From Sorghum bicolor (lineage: Eukaryota > Streptophyta > Magnoliopsida > Poales > Poaceae), in assembly GCF_000003195.3 (NCBI RefSeq), contig NC_012870.2, positions 35,404,741 to 35,468,740 on the forward strand: a DNA stretch of 64,000 nucleotides. Direction: 5' to 3'. The translations under genes and the position numbers were made by a program. Positions 9,553-20,649 of the stretch are shown here, one piece after another. The notes under the pieces are model-generated. The model was not told the DNA's origin, ran no database searches, and saw only the letters and a list, made by a program, of their open reading frames with translations. Each line of letters opens with the position of its first letter. The first letter of the stretch is position 1.

Positions 9553-10452
9553 CTATGGCCTGGACAGGCTGGTAGCTGGATCGGTGGCACATCCTTCCAA
9601 CCTCTTCATGAGTATGTCTATTTTTGCGGCAAGCAAATGCATCTTCTTAATGGTATGCATGCCCTTTTGTGTCTTGCGTCCCTCTCCCCAACTCTGGTTA
9701 GCCACCATCTTCTCGATGAGGGCTGTGGCCTCAGTGTTGGTAAGGAAGAGGAATGCACCTCTAGCTGCGGCATCGACGTGCCCCTTGCACATGGCCGTGA
9801 GGCCTTCATAGAAGTTTTGCAGCACGAGCCATCCTTCCATTCCGTGGTGAGGGCAAGCCCGGATATATTCCTGGAGCCTTTCCCAAGCCTCAGGAATGGA
9901 CTCGAGTGATGATTGCTGGAAGTTTGATATCTTTCCCCTAAGAGCATTTGTTTTGCTCATGGGGAAGAACTTGGCAAGGAACGCTGTGGCGCATTTGTTC
10001 CATGTGTCGACTGCTTCCTTACTGTGATAGAACCATTGCTTCGCTTTCCCCGAGAGGGAGAAAGGAAACAAGCGGAGCTTGACGCTGTCAGGTGCGACAT
10101 CCTTAATGATGATGGTTTCGCATAGCTCAAGGAAGTTCTGCAGGTGTGCGTTCACGTCCTCACTTGGCGAGCCACAGAATTGGTTCGCCTGCACCATTGT
10201 CAACAGGCTAGTGCGGAGTTCAAAGTTTCCAGTCCCGATATTGACAGCAGGCCCAACAGGCACATTGGCAACAGCGGGGGTGGAGTACGCGCGGAGTGAC
10301 TTGGCCATGACGATTGAAGTGGATGGTGCGGAAGTGACCGGTTCTTCTGTCGGAGAAGTAGGGGAGGAAGAAACAAATTTCTTCTTGTTCTTCTTCCTTA
10401 GGCATCCTTCTAGATTGTCGATGAAATTTTCCGGCAAGTTGAAACCGCTCAT
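9553..10452 (-). CDS. R2 gag (capsid), truncated by frameshift
   Basis: 299 residues from ATG at 10452. The N-terminus MSGFNLPENFIDNLEG aligns with MNRRHLPRNFVDNPEA of R3. A Ser/Thr-rich region follows, then the gag core (LRLFPFSLSGKAKQWFY, FPMSKTNALRGKI, SIPEAWERLQEYI) and a C-terminal helix-rich part (MHLLAAKIDILMKRLEG) that normally leads into the zinc knuckle. Here a frameshift replaces the run-in with CATDPATSLSRP and a stop. The start is the first ATG after the primer-binding site with homologous N-termini in R3 and R5. It encodes the shell of the virus-like particle and is probably no longer functional without its nucleocapsid. Confidence 0.88.
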   Translation of the reverse strand: MSGFNLPENFIDNLEGCLRKKNKKKFVSSSPTSPTEEPVTSAPSTSIVMAKSLRAYSTPAVANVPVGPAVNIGTGNFELRTSLLTMVQANQFCGSPSEDVNAHLQNFLELCETIIIKDVAPDSVKLRLFPFSLSGKAKQWFYHSKEAVDTWNKCATAFLAKFFPMSKTNALRGKISNFQQSSLESIPEAWERLQEYIRACPHHGMEGWLVLQNFYEGLTAMCKGHVDAAARGAFLFLTNTEATALIEKMVANQSWGEGRKTQKGMHTIKKMHLLAAKIDILMKRLEGCATDPATSLSRP

Positions 10453-10589
10453 ACACTATCCTGTTTTCGTTCCATATAAAAAGGTGGAAGAAAACAGCAA
10501 AATTAACCTATTTAAACTATGGCTACCAATGCTTATTATGTAGTCAATGTTTATGCCAATGCTAGATGCTTTTGCATTTTCAATTGCCT

Positions 10590-10607
10590 TCCCTGGCAAC
10601 GGCGCCA
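10590..10607 (-). other. R2 primer-binding site (tRNA-Asp, one mismatch)
   Basis: On the minus strand TGGCGCCGTTGCCAGGGA, 17 of 18 complementary to the tRNA-Asp 3' end, 8 bases inside the LTR boundary. Confidence 0.88.
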
Positions 10608-10615
10608 GAAATGCT

Positions 10616-12244
10616 TGATGGCGTCTCTTAGCGAAACCATTAAAGATAGAGTTTGAGTCCATCCCTAATGATAACACTAGAGACGTTCTTGGCATATCCT
10701 AACCACCATCACTTCAGAATGATAACCCAAGGCTCTTTACGGCGCGGGCCTAGGCAGTGCAGTGTGGTACTGATGATTAGTAATGCCAGATTGGCCTTCC
10801 TAACCATCCTTACTTATGATATGCAAAGCTGTGGCCCGGCGCTGGGTGAGTACATAAGGATTACAATCTTAAGTAAAGGTCCTTAGGTACATCAATCGAT
10901 AGCTCAGTATAAGAATAACTCTGCAAGTGCACAGAACTATCATTATAGCATTTCAACCCGTAAATTGGTGTCATATTTATAATTCCCGTAGGAAGGCATT
11001 TATATCTAGCATGGTTACAACATGATTACATATTAAAATGCATGGTAGGCATAGAGTAAACAGGGGTAAGATATGATATTTGGAGATTGTGGACACACAT
11101 CTGGGTCATCCTCAAGGATAAAAGATAAAATAAAGAATAAAAGAATATAACTACTTTGCAGGAATGGTTCGTATATAATTGTGCTAAGAACTATTAGTAA
11201 GTCATCTAACTAGCATGTCTAGATATAGGATCAGGTTTGAGATGATAGGGAGATCCCCATAGCTGGTCTGCTAGCAAATAGAGACTTTACATGACTCCTA
11301 CCGAATATCCGAACGTGGGGGAGTACGAAGGATGACAGGGCTGTCACCACCCTGCCACCTACCCCTCTGCCCGTGGGATACCCGCATATCCACTGATCTC
11401 CGCATACCTGAACAACATGTTCACGTATTTGGAAACAACTCTTAACCCCCATGGGCCCCAACCCTTCGGATTGACAGGCTAGGTTAAGAGCAACCGGAAC
11501 AGCCCAGTGAACCATCATCTCATCCCTAATTCTACTTCTATTCATATAAGTTAGATGAACGATGAAGAACAGGGATGAATATATCAAGAACATAGCACAA
11601 GAACTAAGAACTAGTTCATATACTATGAACATGATATAGACATAACTATACTCTAGTTCCTAAGCACAATTATTTAAAGATAACAAGAACTTGCTCATGG
11701 AAGAAGACTGATTATGATTCATACCAAGAGGATCCTTTCTTTCTTGGAGACAAGCTCTCCTTGGTAGCTCTTTCCTTGCTCTACTACTAGTCTAATACTA
11801 AAGATTCAAGTGAGAGGTGTGAGGAAATCTAGACTCCAAATGATGTGTGTGTTACAAATGAGAGGGGAGCCATCTATTTATAGCTCAACTAGGACGGTTT
11901 ACGGGATCTAAATATAGTAGTAGGTGAAACCATCCTATGCATGTCGCCATGCAACCGCCAGAAGAAGGTGGGGCCGGGGAACCGCCACCAGGGTTGCGCC
12001 TGCAACCTAGGTGGGCCCCCCTGGCCACCACCTTCGCGTGGTCGGTTGTGCTCTAGGCCCTGATCCTCCTCGTGGTTACGGATGGGTCCAGTTCATCTTT
12101 TGTGGGCTTTTCTCTATTGGAGTTGGTTTGCGTCTTTTCTAAATACGAATTCTTGCATGGCGCATTTCTTATATCTTTTGCACTTTTCTATTTATTTTTA
12201 TTTATAAAAAGATATTTATTTTTATATAATAAGCGTCGCCAACA
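10616..12244 (-). repeat. R2 5' LTR, 1629 bp
   Basis: The minus-strand ends are TGTTGGCGACGC and GACGCCATCA, an imperfect terminal inverted repeat (CGCCAACA versus CGCCATCA). The left boundary is fixed by the primer-binding site; the right boundary by the inverted repeat and by the switch to R1 sequence. It contains the palindromic GGTTGCGCCTGCAACC at 11992-12007, a TATA box at 11875-11882 and the conserved U5 block at about 10921-10965. The partner LTR is outside the window. Confidence 0.75.
11875..11882 (-). promoter_or_regulatory. R2 LTR TATA box
   Basis: Minus strand TATAAATA in the context GAGCTATAAATAGATGG, about 110 bp downstream of the GC-rich palindrome. Confidence 0.65.
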
Positions 12245-12476
12245 AAGAACTCATAGAGAGAACTTAGTGGAAGTGATGTTCAACTAGGGATTAAGAAATC
12301 TAAAATCAAGGGGAGTTTCTGTCAAAATTCAAACTAGCAACTAGTCTTAATCTTGAAAGAACGACTGACCTCTGGATGGCTAACCGCTAACCTTTGACTA
12401 ACCCCTTGCACAAGAGTTGTTTTTGTTTGTGAGCATTTGTTGCAGGATGAAGAGCTAGGCAAAGGGAATCGCCAAC

Positions 12477-14031
12477 ATGGTCTCGGGAAGGACCACAAGG
12501 AGCTCATCCCGGTACGCCTCATCAAGGGTCGGCTCCGACATGAGCACCGATCCGCCCGCTGACGCTCAGCAATCATCTTCCTCAGCTACACAAAGGGTTC
12601 TCCTCACAGTAACTCACCTTTCCTTGAGGGATGCAAGAGAAAAGAACATCTACAACAAATTGAAGAGCAGGAAATTTGTCCACACATTGGTTTTGGAGTA
12701 TGTGTTCCTCTGTGAAATAGGTATGGCAACTGAACTTGACACTATTTTCCAGTTTGTTGGTTGAAGTTCTTTTGCATCTATTACTGAGTTAGGGTCAAAG
12801 CTTTTAACCATAGAATTTTTATGTACCCTTCAACTCACCTAGACAGGGGTTTAAATTAGGTTGTTTACCCAAGAATTTTGTTTAACATGGAGATTTCTTA
12901 GCGATCTTTTAGGCTTTCCTTCAAAAACACGTCTAGATTTAACTGAAGCCTTAAAATATTGTGACACCCATAAATTTATGATTGAAATATCTAAAGAGCC
13001 TTTCTTTCATGGCAGTCATACTCAGGACATAGAGCACCGTACGTTGAGGTTCTTGCATAATTGGTTGGGTACAATTTTTTCCCCGAGATGATGCTAGTAA
13101 GATTAGAGTTATAGATTTACAATTAATTTATGCAGCAGGGAAGAAAATAAGGGTGTCGCCTATCCATGCTTTAGTAGATCATTGGTTAAGCATTCGTGAA
13201 TATAAAGTAGGAGATGTAGCAATTTGTTCTATTTTTACTCGTTTAGCTGTTAAGCTTAAGTTACTTGAAGGTGTCTCCTTGGATTTTATTGATGCACATA
13301 GACAAATTTATGGATATGAACATTTTAATCATGCGCACCTCGTAAAGAAAATAAAAGGGGATCTATACATGACATATGGGGATGCCAAGCTCTGGTTACC
13401 TAACTTGGAGATGACACTTTATTCTGTCCAAACTCTGCACATTGAGTTTCAGACACTACCAGTGAGCAGGAGAGGAGCTCAGGGGGAGACTTCTGAGAGG
13501 CACCTCAGAGGACAGCCTCTGAGAGATTTGCTCGTCAAACGATCCAGTTTGGATTGGTGCTTACCCCACTCATGAAGCACTGGCGCACACCAGCTATGAT
13601 GTATGGCAGGCACGCCAGCGCCACGCAGTGAACCCTGGGATGTATCCTCTATATCATCCTACATACCATCCAAATGGATACTATCCACCACCACCATTCA
13701 TCCCATAGGGGAAGGTCCCTTAGGAGAAGCTCCAAGGCATTCATTTAGTACCTATGGAGAAAGGATAGAAGACGAGGAACAAGGCTTTGAGCAAGGATGC
13801 AGGTTTAATGCTTCTGGGTTCTTCTACACCCAGCAACATTACAATGAGCAAATGGTATTCCAAAACTACGTCCACACCTCTCTTGCTCACAATGAGCAGA
13901 ATTGGAATTACCAGCGTCTGTTGAACCAAACCACCACTCAGACATTGTCCTCTATTCAAGAAGGAAAAGATCAAGCCAACAACACTCTAAGTGACATCTT
14001 CGCGTTTCTCCAGATCATGAAAGAAGACTAG
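12477..14031 (+). pseudogene. R1 env-position / Athila ORF-like protein, multiply frameshifted
   Basis: Open pieces at 12477-12764, 12861-13091, 13153-13575 and 13603-14031 read as one decayed protein of roughly 500 residues. The start is MVSGRTTRSSSRYASS, Ser/Arg-rich. The middle has LRFLHNWLGTIF and HALVDHWLSIREYKVGDVAICSIFTRLA, a hydrophobic-aromatic domain of the type found between integrase and 3' LTR in Athila elements. A Tyr/Pro-rich part follows, then a possible C-terminal coiled coil (LLNQTTTQTLSSIQEGKDQA). At least three frame changes and several stops (TGA, TAG, TAA between 12764 and 12861) break it. I infer an Athila ORF/env-like protein from position and character; no clear signal peptide or transmembrane anchor is visible, so an envelope role is unproven. 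Confidence 0.5.
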
Positions 14032-14048
14032 CTTGGGGGAGGACCCCC
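14030..14048 (+). other. R1 internal polypurine hairpin at the env-like stop
   Basis: AGCTTGGGGGAGGACCCCC begins at the last base pair of the env-like TAG stop. GGGGG can pair with CCCCC across a short loop. Sequence and position match the internal hairpins of R3, R7, R9 and R5. Confidence 0.6.
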
Positions 14049-14375
14049 ATTATCAAGGTAAGTTTTCTTTTTCCTTCGTTTTTGATTTATTTCCTTCTTT
14101 TTTATATAAATTTAGAAAATCAAATAAATATTCTCTGTTTAGTTTGTTTAAGTTTGAGTTTGTTTAAAAATGAAAATGAAATAAAAAGAGTGTGTAATAT
14201 AAGTTTGCTATAAATAAAATATGTAGAGATGAAGAAGGCATGATGGAAATGATGAATAGTTGCTCTACCGTAATTCTTCTCAAGTACCTAGTTTTAAATT
14301 TGAATTCTCCTAAGGATTGGATACACTATTAAACAACTAAATTTACTCTACTCTTTAAACCTGTGGGAGCATATG
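14049..14375 (+). other. R1 3' noncoding tract, first part
   Basis: AT-rich, no reading frame. It aligns by eye with 61670-61950 of R9 and continues at 24364 after R4. Confidence 0.65.
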
Positions 14376-17233
14376 TGTAACACCACAAAATTTGCAATTT
14401 TCCAAAATAGGATAAATTATTAAATTGTGTATTTTTGTGCCCATGAAATATAGGAAAAATAATATTTTTCTTTAAATTAAAATTTACCATAGGAGCTAGC
14501 AACTTGGTTGAGCATGCATGTCTTTGCATTTGATTTAGTGTGATGAGTGGGTTTGACTAAAGTTTAAAAACAATTCAAATTTTGGTTTTGAAATATGTTT
14601 TGTTTTAAAAGAAAAGGGAAACAGAAAATAAAAAGGGAAATCCTCACTTCTCTCTGGCCCAAGCAGCAGCCGCGGCCCGCTCTTTTCTCCCCCTCGCTCG
14701 GCCCAACTCCTTCCCCAGCCCACCTGCCCGATCGGCCCAGCAGGCCACACGCGCTTCCTTCCCCTCCCTCGCTGCACACGCTAACAGGTGGGTCCCACAC
14801 CCCTCTTCCACTGACAACTCGGGTCCACTCGTCAGGCCTTTCTCCTACCTCGTGACGGAGCCGGACTCCGCCGCGAGATCGCACCGGCTGCACGCATAAT
14901 CTCCCTCCCGAACTCCTTGCTCCGCACGTTTGCCTCTTTAAATACTCACCCCGACCCTCGCCAAGTCCCCTACCAAATCCCAGAGCCGACCGTCGCCTTG
15001 TTCTCGCCGAAAAGGCGCCGCCAAGATCTCCGCCGAAAGCAATTCACCGCTGCGACTCGTTTTGGTCACCATGAGCCCTTTGCCGATCTTCTCCTCGCTC
15101 TTGCGAAGTCGCCAAACTTGTTCTTTCTCCTTTTCATGTTCTCTATGCTTTGCTTGACCTCGCCGAACCTGTGCAGAAGCTCGCCGTCCGCCGTCCGCCG
15201 TCCTTCGTCGCGAGTGCGCCCGGGACTCTCCCCTAAATCGTTCTTGCCCTAGGTGAGTTCGCTTCAAGCTCCTCTACGCCATGGTGCAATCGGTTCGCGT
15301 TCTACCGCCCTAAATCGCGCAAACCGCGAGCTCCGGCCATCACCGGCCATGGTGCCGCCGCGGGCCCTTCCAGCTCCGGCCGGCCATCTCCTTCCCCCAC
15401 CCCCGATCAAATCTTGACCGTTCAAATGAAATCCAACGGCCCCAGATGAAGGATACCCCTTCGGCCGTCAATTTTGCAGAAAACCCCCCAAATTATTTAA
15501 TGCATAAACCCGCCGTCCTTTGCGTTTTTTCCAAAATACGTTTTCTAACTCCGAAAGCGTATTCCCGTCCGCTCAGATTCAAAATACGTTTTCAGGAAAT
15601 TACAAGTTTGCCACTAGTTTTATATTGCTCATAAAATATTCGTTTTAACTCCGATTTGACCCATTCAAATTGCGTTAGATTCGTAATCACAAGATCTACA
15701 TGTTAGTCTCACTGTTTTACAAGTTTAAAACTTTTTATTTTCGTGATCCTATTTAATTAATTGTTTTTCTAAAGAGAATCTTAGAAAATTCATATATTCT
15801 TCGTTTTAACTCCGTTTTGATCCGTTCAAATTTCGTTTGATTCGTTTTTGCGTAATCTATAAATTAGGAGCTCTGTTATACATGCTTCCAACTTTTTAAA
15901 TCTGAACTTAGATTTAATTAATTATTTTATTAAAGGAAATCTTATTTAAATCATAACTTCTTCGTTATAGCTCCGATTTTCGTGAACTTTACGTCTGTGT
16001 GATCGTAGAGCGATGTAGAGTTGTTTTATAAACTTTTCATCTTTATTTTCTATTGTTGGTGTATTGTTCTAATTATAGGTTTGTTTGCTTTGTATGATTG
16101 CCTCTCGATGATTGTTGTTGATAAGGATTTTCTAGTATTGATCTTATACCTTGTCACCTATGGTTATGCATTGGGTAGCTTATGCTAGTGCTCCACTAAA
16201 CCATGATCTTGTAATTTGATTAAAGGAATATGCAATAAACATTAAAATATGACTTTTTAGCAACCTGGAAAAGAGGGCTGGAGCATTGGGCTATCTTATG
16301 GTGCTCTAGTTTCTCTCCATAAGGACTTATCTGTATCTGACCATCCGGGACATACAGTACAACTGTGAGGGCTACACGGCTCTGGCTTTGGCTCAGTATG
16401 AGGACCTTTTCTAGCTTGTTAGTGGTTACCCTTGTGGCGCAAGTGGGGGATAGCACACCGTGGATTCCTACGGGTGAGTCACACGGACTAACTAACGAAA
16501 CCTAGCAGCCCTAACTTGTTAGACGCACCTTTGAAAGGCTTCATAGTGAACCCTGCCAGCCTCCCTAGGAAGGGGGTTAAGAGACTCGTGACTTCGGGCG
16601 AAAGGGTAAATCACGACTCACAGTGAAAGTGTACAACCTCTCCAGAGTGTAAAACTGATATATCAGCCGTGCTCACGGTCACGAGCGGCCTTGGACCAAT
16701 ACAGAATAAATAATCACTAATGGCAAATCATTAAATGTTATTATTGATAATATGTTGTTTATCCTATTCTTTATTCACTTTACTTGATCATGAGTTTACT
16801 ATGGGACTTGACAACTTGATGCTACTCATATGCTAAAATTGTGACAACTAAAAGCTACATGCAGTGAAACCAGTGTCTAGCCTTTGAGCCTCATGAACCC
16901 TATGTTATTCTTGCTGAGTACGAGATGTACTTACGCTTGCCTTTACATTTTATTTGGATAAAAATCCTGGATGGGTACCAGATCGCTAGTTTAGAGAAGA
17001 GTTTAGGCTTGTGGTCAACCAGTCAGTTGTCCCTGTGGATTTGGAGCTTTCGCCTGAAGAACGGAGTGTCCTTCCGCTGTTTGCTATCTAAGGTTATATC
17101 TTTTATACTAAGTTTGTTATATATAAGCATTGACTATTGATATTACCCCTTATTTGTGGCTATATGTGAGATTTGACTTCCTGGGCTCACATATGGTGTG
17201 TATCTGGTTTTGTTCTTAAAACCGGGTGCTACA
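14376..17233 (+). repeat. R4 5' LTR, 2858 bp
   Basis: Starts TGTAACACCAC and ends GGGTGCTACA. It has a GC-rich, CpG-rich leader at about 14640-15420 and a TATA-like box at 14937-14944. Compared with the 3' LTR it lacks about 150 bp near 16110 (present at about 23090-23250), apparently deleted between short GTTGAT/TTGATAAGG similarities. Otherwise the two differ by roughly a few percent by eye. Open frames inside the CpG-rich part are compositional. Confidence 0.93.
14937..14944 (+). promoter_or_regulatory. R4 5' LTR TATA-like box
   Basis: TTTAAATA after a GC-rich stretch. The same site is at 21925-21932 in the 3' LTR. It is the best core-promoter candidate in this LTR. Confidence 0.5.
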
Positions 17234-17236
17234 AAG

Positions 17237-17248
17237 TGGTATCAGAGC
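17237..17248 (+). other. R4 primer-binding site (initiator tRNA-Met)
   Basis: TGGTATCAGAGC, a 12 of 12 match to the complement of the initiator tRNA-Met 3' end, 3 bases inside the LTR. Confidence 0.92.
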
Positions 17249-17427
17249 AATGCTGACTGTAGGACGCAAGCCTAGATAGTAATGGTCATTTTAGTCATCC
17301 TTGCTTCACTACATTCATGCTTACTATCTCACCCTTGCTATTTGCTAAAATTCTTATGCTTCTATCATCTAATTCTATTCTGAAAGTATTACTTCTATTC
17401 TAACTCCCTCTTGGTCTGATTCCATAG

Positions 17428-18186
17428 ATGGTTCGTAACAAAAAGTTTGCTCGCAACAACTCTAGAAGACCATGCTTGACTCGAGGAATCTATGGATTAA
17501 CGGAACCAGAGTATGAGGAAGCTCGCCCTGTCCCATCAAGACATATTTGTTGGCAAAAGGAGTACTTTACCACATCCTTTAGTGGGGAAGATTTCTTTCA
17601 CCCTCGGCTTGTGCGTATACTACAAGATCACTATCCTGAACAGCAAGCCAAGGTGGAATATAAGTGCACTAAGTGGACTCATCCTAAGTATGAGAGCCAC
17701 TGGAGCACAGAAGCACACATCACGAGGTGGAATGAGTTTACTGGTTCACGCATGGTGGAATCCATTCACTCTTCTCTCAGTGACCATTTCAGTAAGCATG
17801 CTAGCATATCTGATGCTGCCCATCAAACTCTTCTGGCATATCATGGAAAGCACTACGAAGGGAGGAAGAATGACAAACAGAAGTATCTTCCTTGTCGTCC
17901 ACCAGGCACTTTGCAATGTGTGATGGCTGACCCCTACTTGGAGCAGAATGAACAACTAAAGGAGATGGCTTTGACTATCCAAGTCATGCATCAAAAGCTA
18001 GAAGACAGTCAACTGGAATTAGCAGAATTAAGGCAACACTATGAGGAAGCCCTTGATGAGATGGATGAGTGGAGAAGTCGCGGTGGATTACCTAAGATCA
18101 ATGAGGTGGAGGACATACCTCGCTTAACTCCACGCAAGAGATGCTACCCTGGATGCCGCTGCAGTCACACCGTGTTTAAGAAGTAG
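17428..18186 (+). CDS. R4 intact 252-residue ORF of unknown function in the gag position
   Basis: It starts at ATG 17428 (MVRNKKFARNNSRRPCL), about 180 bp after the primer-binding site, and ends TAG. The N-terminal ~20 residues are basic. Residues ~30-160 have no recognised motif and are rich in His, Tyr and Trp (WQKEYFTTSFSGEDFFHP, KCTKWTHPKYESHW). Residues ~168-215 form a predicted coiled coil (EQLKEMALTIQVMHQKLEDS, then ELAELRQHYEEALDEMDEW). The C-terminus has RKRCYPGCRCSH, a Cys/His cluster that is not CCHC. It does not show the gag core seen in R2 and R3. It is the only intact frame in an otherwise decayed element, so it could be a diverged gag replacement, an accessory protein or a captured host fragment. 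I do not recognise the family. Confidence 0.65.
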   Translation: MVRNKKFARNNSRRPCLTRGIYGLTEPEYEEARPVPSRHICWQKEYFTTSFSGEDFFHPRLVRILQDHYPEQQAKVEYKCTKWTHPKYESHWSTEAHITRWNEFTGSRMVESIHSSLSDHFSKHASISDAAHQTLLAYHGKHYEGRKNDKQKYLPCRPPGTLQCVMADPYLEQNEQLKEMALTIQVMHQKLEDSQLELAELRQHYEEALDEMDEWRSRGGLPKINEVEDIPRLTPRKRCYPGCRCSHTVFKK

Positions 18187-18599
18187 GTAGTCCCCCTTTG
18201 TTTGTAATAAACGATAGTAGTAAAAGTTGAGTTTAGTCCTATGTGTGTGCTTTGTGAACCTTTAATGATTGGTTGGTTTGTCTTAGTGCTTATGCTTGAG
18301 TTGGATTTTTGTAATGAGTGCAATGATCTTGTGGGTTTCTCCATAATTTCATTTAGTTTACAGGCCTAAGGTATAAGGATTAATTGAATAAATAGTTGGG
18401 TTTCAGTTTCTCTTGTTTCTGTCCTTGTCTTTTGGGAGCAACTTATCTTCTTCAGTTCAAATCCCTCTTCCTGGAGGACCATAAAATCATGTGAAAATTC
18501 TGGGAGATAGTAGACTTCAAGATCCTTCTCTGTCCGCAAGAGTCACTCCCATAGCTTTTGTGGTTTGGAAATTACGAAAATCACAATATGGTAGAATTG

Positions 18600-19140
18600 A
18601 GCTGTCAGGTATCTGGTCGAGTTTCAGTTGCCTACTGTTTTGGACAAATGTAACTCCAGAATTTGGGAAAAGGTTCTATAGTAAAGTTGTAGGTCATTTG
18701 ATAAGATTTCCAACGATGCAAGCTGCAACTTTATTGGGTTAATAGAACTTGAGTTATGACATCTATAAGTTGCTGTTGCTGCGCAGTTCAAAATCTGGAC
18801 AGTTCTAGTTAGTTCCTATTTTCAGCCAACTTAACATCAGAATTTGGAAAAGTGGGATGTACAGAAGTTGTGGAGGACTTCATAAGCTTTTCAACCATGT
18901 AAGATTCGTCCCCATATGAACTAGGTAGCTCGAGATATGACTTCTGTAAGTTGCTGTATCGATGCTGAGACATTGTCGGGATGGATATCATGTTGGGCTA
19001 TATTAACTAGGTTTAAAGACAAAAACTAAGGAAGCCTTCTATATGAAAGTTGTAGGGATTTTGATAAGGTTTCTAACGGTATAAGCTAAGACCTTATTGG
19101 ATTAACAAAAAAAGGAGTTATGTCTATTTTACCGCGCTGG
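18600..19140 (+). repeat. R4 degenerate tandem repeats, about three units of 170-190 bp
   Basis: Three successive blocks (about 18600-18775, 18776-18960, 18961-19140) share the ordered words AATTTGGRAAA, AGTTGTRG, TTTCCAAC/TTTTCAACC and GAGTTATGAC/GAGATATGAC, followed in the first two by GTAAGTTGCTGT. There is no coding potential. The units are strongly diverged, so boundaries are approximate. Confidence 0.6.
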
Positions 19141-20640
19141 TGTTTCTCGTGTTGTGAGGAATTTCAGATTTCTTGTGTATCTCAGTGCACATGAGTTTCA
19201 CTTCGGTATTAGAAGATCTGATGATAAGAAACACACTTGAAAGATGGACCAAACTACCCATTTAAGCCCTAGTTTACCTTTCCTAAGGGGGGTAGTCTTA
19301 TCAAAGGAGTTACAAGGAGAAGTATGGGTTAATATTGGATCATCGATAAGGACCTCAAGTGGTTGGTAAATTTGGTTTTGGTACAAGAAATTGTTCCATT
19401 GAAGTGTGCTAATATGGATGGAGATATAGGTCATTACCGATACTCAAAGCTTAGAAGTGGTGCTTGTGAGAATCAGGTGACACCAAAGTCTACCAAGTTA
19501 TACATGGGATGTGAGAGCGAAGCAATTCAATTAAGATAGAGGTACCAATAGTTGGAACTTAGTGGTGAAAACAACTCCAGATCATGAGACTTGGTACAGT
19601 GAATTTAAAATACTATGTGATGTGTAGCATCTAAGATGGAATGTGAGAGCTTGTCCAAACTGTCCCCTGACCTATCTCATCTTAAGGGGGGTAGTACCTT
19701 GATATTATAGATTAATGCCCTTTCAATTTACCATGAAGTGAGAAGAGTCTCTGGAGATATGCCATGATTATAATCATCTATCCTGGCTCAAGTTAGTCAA
19801 ATTGGTCACTTGACAACTTAGGAAGTGGATAAGCTACATCTACTATTGATTCTACTAAGATTCAAAAGGCTTTATTGCTAAAGGGAGCACGACCAGTATG
19901 TTCTAGTTGGTGAAAGTTCTCACCTAAAGAGATGTCATCTTTAATGATGGACTTAAGAAGGTTAAAGATGCAAGAGTTGGAAACCATCAAAGGAAAATGA
20001 ATGAGACTTAGAGTTTTATAGATATGGCAAGAGGCTATCATAGGTTTGCTGGAGCCAATGTGAACTTGGCATAAGAGTGACTAAGAGATTGACTTGGAAT
20101 GATAAGATTCTATCAGTGGTTCACTGAAGGTGTTATAAAGATTGACAAATAGAGTTGTTCTATCCCCTCAAGACTTTAGATGTGCTCTATACGAGAAAAG
20201 CAGTGGCTTATGCATAAGTGGACCAAGTGGGTTGGATTAACTGACATGTGATGTGGAGGTATCCATAGTGGAGCATGGAGATACTGCCTTCTTGGGTCTA
20301 AGGAGTGATATCTGTGTAGAACGTATGAATCTAAAGGGCATCTTTAGGAAGTTGGATTTGAGCTGGTCACATTGACGATGGAGTTGAGTGAGTCAAGAGT
20401 TATGACTGGGAAAAGTGATATCACTTGAATGAGAAAAAGCCTTTGCGAATGCTCAGAGCATAAAGAGTGTGCTAGAGGAGTTCAAATGACACCAAGGTTT
20501 GAGGAGTTGAGTGTTGAGCTAGAGTCATGTCGCTAGCATTGTCAAATGAGCTCTACTAAGTACTCATTTGGGAACCACAGGAACTGAAAAGATTACATAG
20601 AAGATATGTTGTGAGCTTGTGCATTATAGTGTGGTACAAG
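19141..20640 (+). other. R4 internal region without recognisable coding content
   Basis: I see no RT or RNase H motif in any frame; the expected pol region is decayed beyond recognition or replaced. Two copies of the polypurine-tract word TAAGGGGGGTAG occur at 19284-19295 and 19683-19694. Confidence 0.5.
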
Positions 20641-20649
20641 TTGGGATCA

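Larger units (their letters stand above)
6731..12244 (-). mobile_element. R2: Athila/Tat-type element, 3' end lost behind R3
   Basis: On the minus strand: 5' LTR (10616-12244), tRNA-Asp primer-binding site, gag, zinc knuckle, one protease, a Lys-rich tail, an internal TATA box and a coiled-coil ORF that R3 interrupts at 6731. The remainder must lie to the left of R3, outside the window. No RT or integrase is seen. Its right end abuts R1 sequence at 12245, upstream of the R1 env-like pseudogene, so R2 inserted into R1. Confidence 0.85.
12245..14375 (+). mobile_element. R1: Athila-like element, left visible segment
   Basis: The oldest layer. This segment holds an env-like pseudogene and the start of a 3' noncoding tract. 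It continues at 24364 after R4; ATATG is duplicated on both sides of R4. The 3' tract matches those of R3, R5 and R9, including a block around ATGATGAATAGTTGCTCT. Its gag-pol part would lie to the left of R2, and its 3' LTR to the right of R5; both are outside the window. Confidence 0.75.

Noticed and set aside
14564..15267. Several overlapping frames of about 110 codons on both strands
   Set aside because: This is the CpG-rich leader of the R4 LTR. Frames occur on both strands and recur at 21570-22270 with indels, as expected from GC content.
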